DNA of 64,000 nt from JAIQFL01 sp035295745 (GTDB lineage Bacteria; Acidobacteriota; Terriglobia; Bryobacterales; Bryobacteraceae), in NCBI GenBank assembly GCA_035295745.1, contig DATGIL010000054.1:1-64000 (forward strand), given 5' to 3'. The notes below the pieces were generated by a model, which worked only from the letters and a program-made list of their open reading frames with translations, did not search any database and was not told the DNA's origin. A program made the position numbers and the translations under genes. How positions within the stretch are numbered: the first letter of the stretch is position 1; each line of letters opens with the position of its first letter. Of this stretch, positions 61,109-64,000 are shown piece after piece.

Positions 61109-62860
61109 ATGGCAAAAACAACCGCGGATTTGCTGGTGGAGCGTTTGATCGAATGGGGTATCGATACGATTTTTGGGTTCCCCGGCGACGGCGTGAATGG
61201 AATTTTCGAGGCCCTGCGCACGAACCAGGGAAAGATCCGGTTCATCCAGGTTCGGCACGAAGAGGCGGCAGCCTTCGCTGCTTGCGGCTACGCGAAATAC
61301 ACAGGTCGCCTTGGGGTGTGCCTGGCCACATCGGGTCCCGGCGGTATTCACTTGCTTAACGGTCTGTACGATGCCAAGTGCGACGGGCAGCCAGTTCTGG
61401 CGATCACCGGCCACACCTTCCACGATCTGATCGGCACCCACTATCAGCAGGACGTCGATCTCGACAAGCTATATATGGACGTCGCAGCCTACAACCAGCG
61501 AGTCACCGGGCCCGACCACGTCGTCAACGTGGTTGATGAGGCGATTAAGACCGCCCTCAGCCACCGCACCGTGGCGCACATCACCATTCCGAAGGACGTG
61601 CAGGACTGGAGCTCCGAGAGCAAGCGTTCGGCCGCGAATGTTCCCGCTCATAGCGCCGATCTTTTTGCCGCCGCGATTCCCGTTCCTTCGCAGGAATTGC
61701 TCACGAGGGCTGCCGCGGTAATCAATGAGGGGGCGAAAGTGGCCATCCTCGCCGGCCGCGGGTGCCTCAACGCCGGCGCCGAGATTCTGCAATTAGCGCA
61801 GGCGGTTGGCGGTCCGATTATCAAGGCCCTGCTCGGCAAGGCAGTCGTGCCGGACCGCGACCCCTATACAACAGGGGGGATCGGCTTGCTTGGCACCGCG
61901 CCTTCACAAGACGCCATGCAGGAATGCGACACACTCATCATTGCCGGATCGAGTTTTCCCTACCTGGACTTCTATCCAAAACCGGGCAAGGCTAAAGCCG
62001 TGCAGATCGATGTCAGCCCGACACGCATCGGGCTGCGCTGTCCGGCTGAAGTGGGGCTCGTCGGCGACTGCAGGATGGTCCTCCGTGCTCTGTTGCCACT
62101 CATCAACAAGAAGACTGACCAAAGTTTTATCGAGACGTGCCAGAAACGCATGAAGAGCTGGAACGAATTGACCGAGGAGCGAGGACGGCGGACGGACATG
62201 CCGATGAAGCCGCAGGTGGTCACCTATCATTTAAACAAGCTCTTACAGCCAAACGCGATCGTGTCGGCAGACAGCGGTACGATCGCAACCTGGGCCGCCC
62301 GTTATATCGAGATCCGCGATGGCATGCAATTCTCCCTTTCCGGATCGCTCGCGACCATGGCCAACGGCCTCCCCTACAGCATCGGGGCAGCCGTTGCCTA
62401 TCCCAACCGGCAGGTGGTTTGCATTGTCGGCGATGGGGGCCTGACGATGTTGATGGGCGAACTCGCTACCCTGGTTAAGTACAACCTCAATGTCAAAGTC
62501 ATCGTCGTCAAAAATAACACGCTGGGTCAAATCAAGTGGGAGCAGATGGTCTTCGAAGGGAATCCTGAATTCGGCGTGGATCTGCAGCCTATCGATTTTG
62601 CCGGAGTCGCGATGAACTGCGGTGCCGCAGGTTTCACGATTGAGAAGCCGGAGGAGGCAGAAGAGACCCTGCGCCTCGCCCTGGCGCACGATGGGCCCGC
62701 AGTCGTTCAAGCCGTGGTCGATCCGAATGAGCCGCCATTGCCTGGTAACGTCAACACCGAGCAGTTCATAAAATTCAGTGAAGCCTTGCTTAAGGGCCAG
62801 AAGGACGGCTGGAAGATTCTCAAGACGGTAATGAAGGATAAGATCCGAGAGGTGGTTTAG
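61109..62860 (+). CDS. TPP-dependent pyruvate oxidase/dehydrogenase-like enzyme (PoxB family)
   Basis: 583 residues from ATG 61109 with GGGAGG seven bases before. TPP-enzyme domains in order: FGFPGDGVNGIFEALRT with HEEAAAFAACGYAKYTG, the catalytic Glu (about residues 50-60); TSGPGGIHLLNGLYDAK; a central FAD/TH3 domain (about 190-330); and CIVGDGGLTMLMGELATLVKYN (TPP/Mg, about 440) with VKNNTLGQIKWEQ. The IKWEQ and HTFHDLIGTHYQQDVDL segments point to pyruvate oxidase rather than acetolactate synthase. It would decarboxylate pyruvate to acetate and reduce quinone or oxygen. Confidence 0.85.
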   Translation: MAKTTADLLVERLIEWGIDTIFGFPGDGVNGIFEALRTNQGKIRFIQVRHEEAAAFAACGYAKYTGRLGVCLATSGPGGIHLLNGLYDAKCDGQPVLAITGHTFHDLIGTHYQQDVDLDKLYMDVAAYNQRVTGPDHVVNVVDEAIKTALSHRTVAHITIPKDVQDWSSESKRSAANVPAHSADLFAAAIPVPSQELLTRAAAVINEGAKVAILAGRGCLNAGAEILQLAQAVGGPIIKALLGKAVVPDRDPYTTGGIGLLGTAPSQDAMQECDTLIIAGSSFPYLDFYPKPGKAKAVQIDVSPTRIGLRCPAEVGLVGDCRMVLRALLPLINKKTDQSFIETCQKRMKSWNELTEERGRRTDMPMKPQVVTYHLNKLLQPNAIVSADSGTIATWAARYIEIRDGMQFSLSGSLATMANGLPYSIGAAVAYPNRQVVCIVGDGGLTMLMGELATLVKYNLNVKVIVVKNNTLGQIKWEQMVFEGNPEFGVDLQPIDFAGVAMNCGAAGFTIEKPEEAEETLRLALAHDGPAVVQAVVDPNEPPLPGNVNTEQFIKFSEALLKGQKDGWKILKTVMKDKIREVV

Positions 62861-62972
62861 GTCGGAAATACCACGCGAGTGAGGACTATGCCAAAATCCA
62901 CCAAGGAACGGTAAACGACTGTCTACAGTCAGACGCGGATCGTGAGTGTTCAATCGATGAATGGAGCAATCA

Positions 62973-64000
62973 ATGGCGGAAGACAAGCAACTCTCAGGAC
63001 CCGATCTGAAATCGGGCGTTGAATTGGACAAGCTCATCGAAAACGAACCGTTCCTCGGCCATTATGAAGGTGAGGCTGTAATCCTGGTGCGTCAGGGCGA
63101 CCACGTTTTCGCGATGGCAGGCACCTGCTCCCATTACGGCGGTCCGCTGGCTGAGGGGCTTCTGGTCGGCAACACGATCCGATGTCCCTGGCATCACGCA
63201 CGGTTCAACATTCATACCGGCGAAGCTCAAGGCGCGCCGGCCCTCAATCCGCTGCCATGTTTCAATGTACGCCGTGACGGCAACAGGGTCTCAATCATGG
63301 GAAAGATGGAGGCTGATTTCCGCGTTCCCTGCCCGCAGAGTCCTTCCTCTGTCGTGATCATCGGCGCCGGGGCAGCTGGAGCCGCCTGTGCAGACATGCT
63401 CCATACGAAAGGATATGCGGGACCAGTTACGCTGGTTGCCGACGAGCAGCCGAGCCCGGTGGACCGTCCAAATCTCTCCAAGGACTATCTGGCTGGCTCG
63501 GCGCCGGAAGAATGGATTCCGTTACGGACTCCTGATTATTATCGGTCGATCCAAGTCGACTTTGTCGCTGGCAATCCGGCAATCCGAATTCGCCCCGGAG
63601 AACACAAGGTTTCCCTGCGGGACGGCCGGACACTGGCGTACGGCGCGCTCTTGCTCGCCACCGGCGCGGAGCCCCGTTCGCTCCCGATCAAGGGCTCGGA
63701 TCTGCCCCATGTTTTTCGTCTTCGGACTCTCGCGGATAGCAAGGCCATCATCGCGAGGGCACAGCAGGCGCGAAACTGCGTGGTAATCGGATCGAGCTTC
63801 ATCGGCCTGGAAGTCGCCGCCTCGCTTCGAAGCCGTGGGCGGGAGGTTACCGTCATCAGTCAGGATTCCGTTCCGCTCGGGAACATCTTAGGCAAGGAGT
63901 TGGGCCATTTCGTTCAGAGTCTTCACGAGAAGCACGGCGTGCGATTCCTGCTCGGCACCAAACCGCAGGCGATTCTGGACGATAAGGTTGAAATCGGCCA
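62973..64000 (+). CDS. Rieske/FAD-NAD reductase, AIFM3-like (partial, runs off the window end)
   Basis: 342 codons are visible and the frame is open at the window end. Start ATG 62973; ATG 62961 in frame (MEQS added) is an alternative. An N-terminal Rieske domain has Cys52-x-His54 and Cys71-x2-His74 ligands (CSHYGG; CPWHHARFN). A linker leads to a pyridine-nucleotide-disulfide reductase fold: FAD site VVIIGAGAAGAACADML (about residue 127) and NAD site CVVIGSSFIGLEVAASL. This is the layout of AIF-like ferredoxin or glutathione-type reductases. It is in the same direction as, and 112 bp after, the pyruvate-oxidase-like gene. Confidence 0.88.
   Translation, partial: MAEDKQLSGPDLKSGVELDKLIENEPFLGHYEGEAVILVRQGDHVFAMAGTCSHYGGPLAEGLLVGNTIRCPWHHARFNIHTGEAQGAPALNPLPCFNVRRDGNRVSIMGKMEADFRVPCPQSPSSVVIIGAGAAGAACADMLHTKGYAGPVTLVADEQPSPVDRPNLSKDYLAGSAPEEWIPLRTPDYYRSIQVDFVAGNPAIRIRPGEHKVSLRDGRTLAYGALLLATGAEPRSLPIKGSDLPHVFRLRTLADSKAIIARAQQARNCVVIGSSFIGLEVAASLRSRGREVTVISQDSVPLGNILGKELGHFVQSLHEKHGVRFLLGTKPQAILDDKVEIG

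Overview
The window reads as chromosome from an acidobacterium of the Solibacter/Bryobacter type. This is inferred from gene content, not from a marker gene: an ABC permease of the duplicated acidobacterial type (ADOP) paired with a PadR regulator, two very large Oar-like TonB receptors with an N-terminal carboxypeptidase-regulatory domain, many Tat-exported sugar enzymes, high GC, and short dispersed intergenic repeats. No rRNA, tRNA, CRISPR array, transposase or phage gene was recognised.

Layout. 0-2.6 kb: two coupled minus-strand genes (membrane protein, phosphodiester-glycosidase-like) between repeat-rich non-coding stretches. 2.6-9.7 kb: GMC dehydrogenase with its small subunit, an M50 protease fused to a TPR-like region, a Sel1-repeat protein and a secreted acidobacterial protein, followed by a 70-bp tandem array. 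10-18.7 kb: 23S rRNA pseudouridine synthase, HutI-like amidohydrolase, a Rieske/cytochrome b pair whose cytochrome b is fused to two c-type haem domains, a sugar isomerase/mutarotase pair, and a coupled RbfA-like/RtcB pair. 19-31.6 kb: PadR/ADOP, aldo-keto reductase, amidohydrolase, TonB receptor with terminator, an APC (KimA-like) transporter with a riboswitch-like leader, and an NPP-type phosphodiesterase.

31.6-51.1 kb is the centrepiece: a 15-gene inositol regulon. A LacI gene leads iolB, iolC, a Cgl0159-type aldolase, iolD, iolE, iolG and an SDR on the plus strand. Divergently, a glycerol-3-phosphate-type (OPA) transporter, an Oar-like receptor, glpD, a ribose-type ABC importer (ATPase, permease, lipoprotein) and a second Gfo/Idh dehydrogenase run on the minus strand. 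The 216-bp divergent spacer holds two back-to-back promoters with overlapping -35 boxes, each followed after exactly 12 bp by a CGCACACGTGTGCG-type operator. Inositol catabolism next to G3P transport and oxidation, with an NPP phosphodiesterase gene ending 1 bp away, suggests use of a glycerophospho-inositol compound. That is an inference.

51-64 kb looks accessory and partly decayed: two rifampin-phosphotransferase-like genes, both broken, separated by a sigma-like gene; a Tat-exported glycoside-hydrolase-like protein; inorganic pyrophosphatase; a glucoamylase remnant with an internal deletion; an SDR; a pyruvate-oxidase-like TPP enzyme; and a Rieske/FAD reductase cut by the window end.
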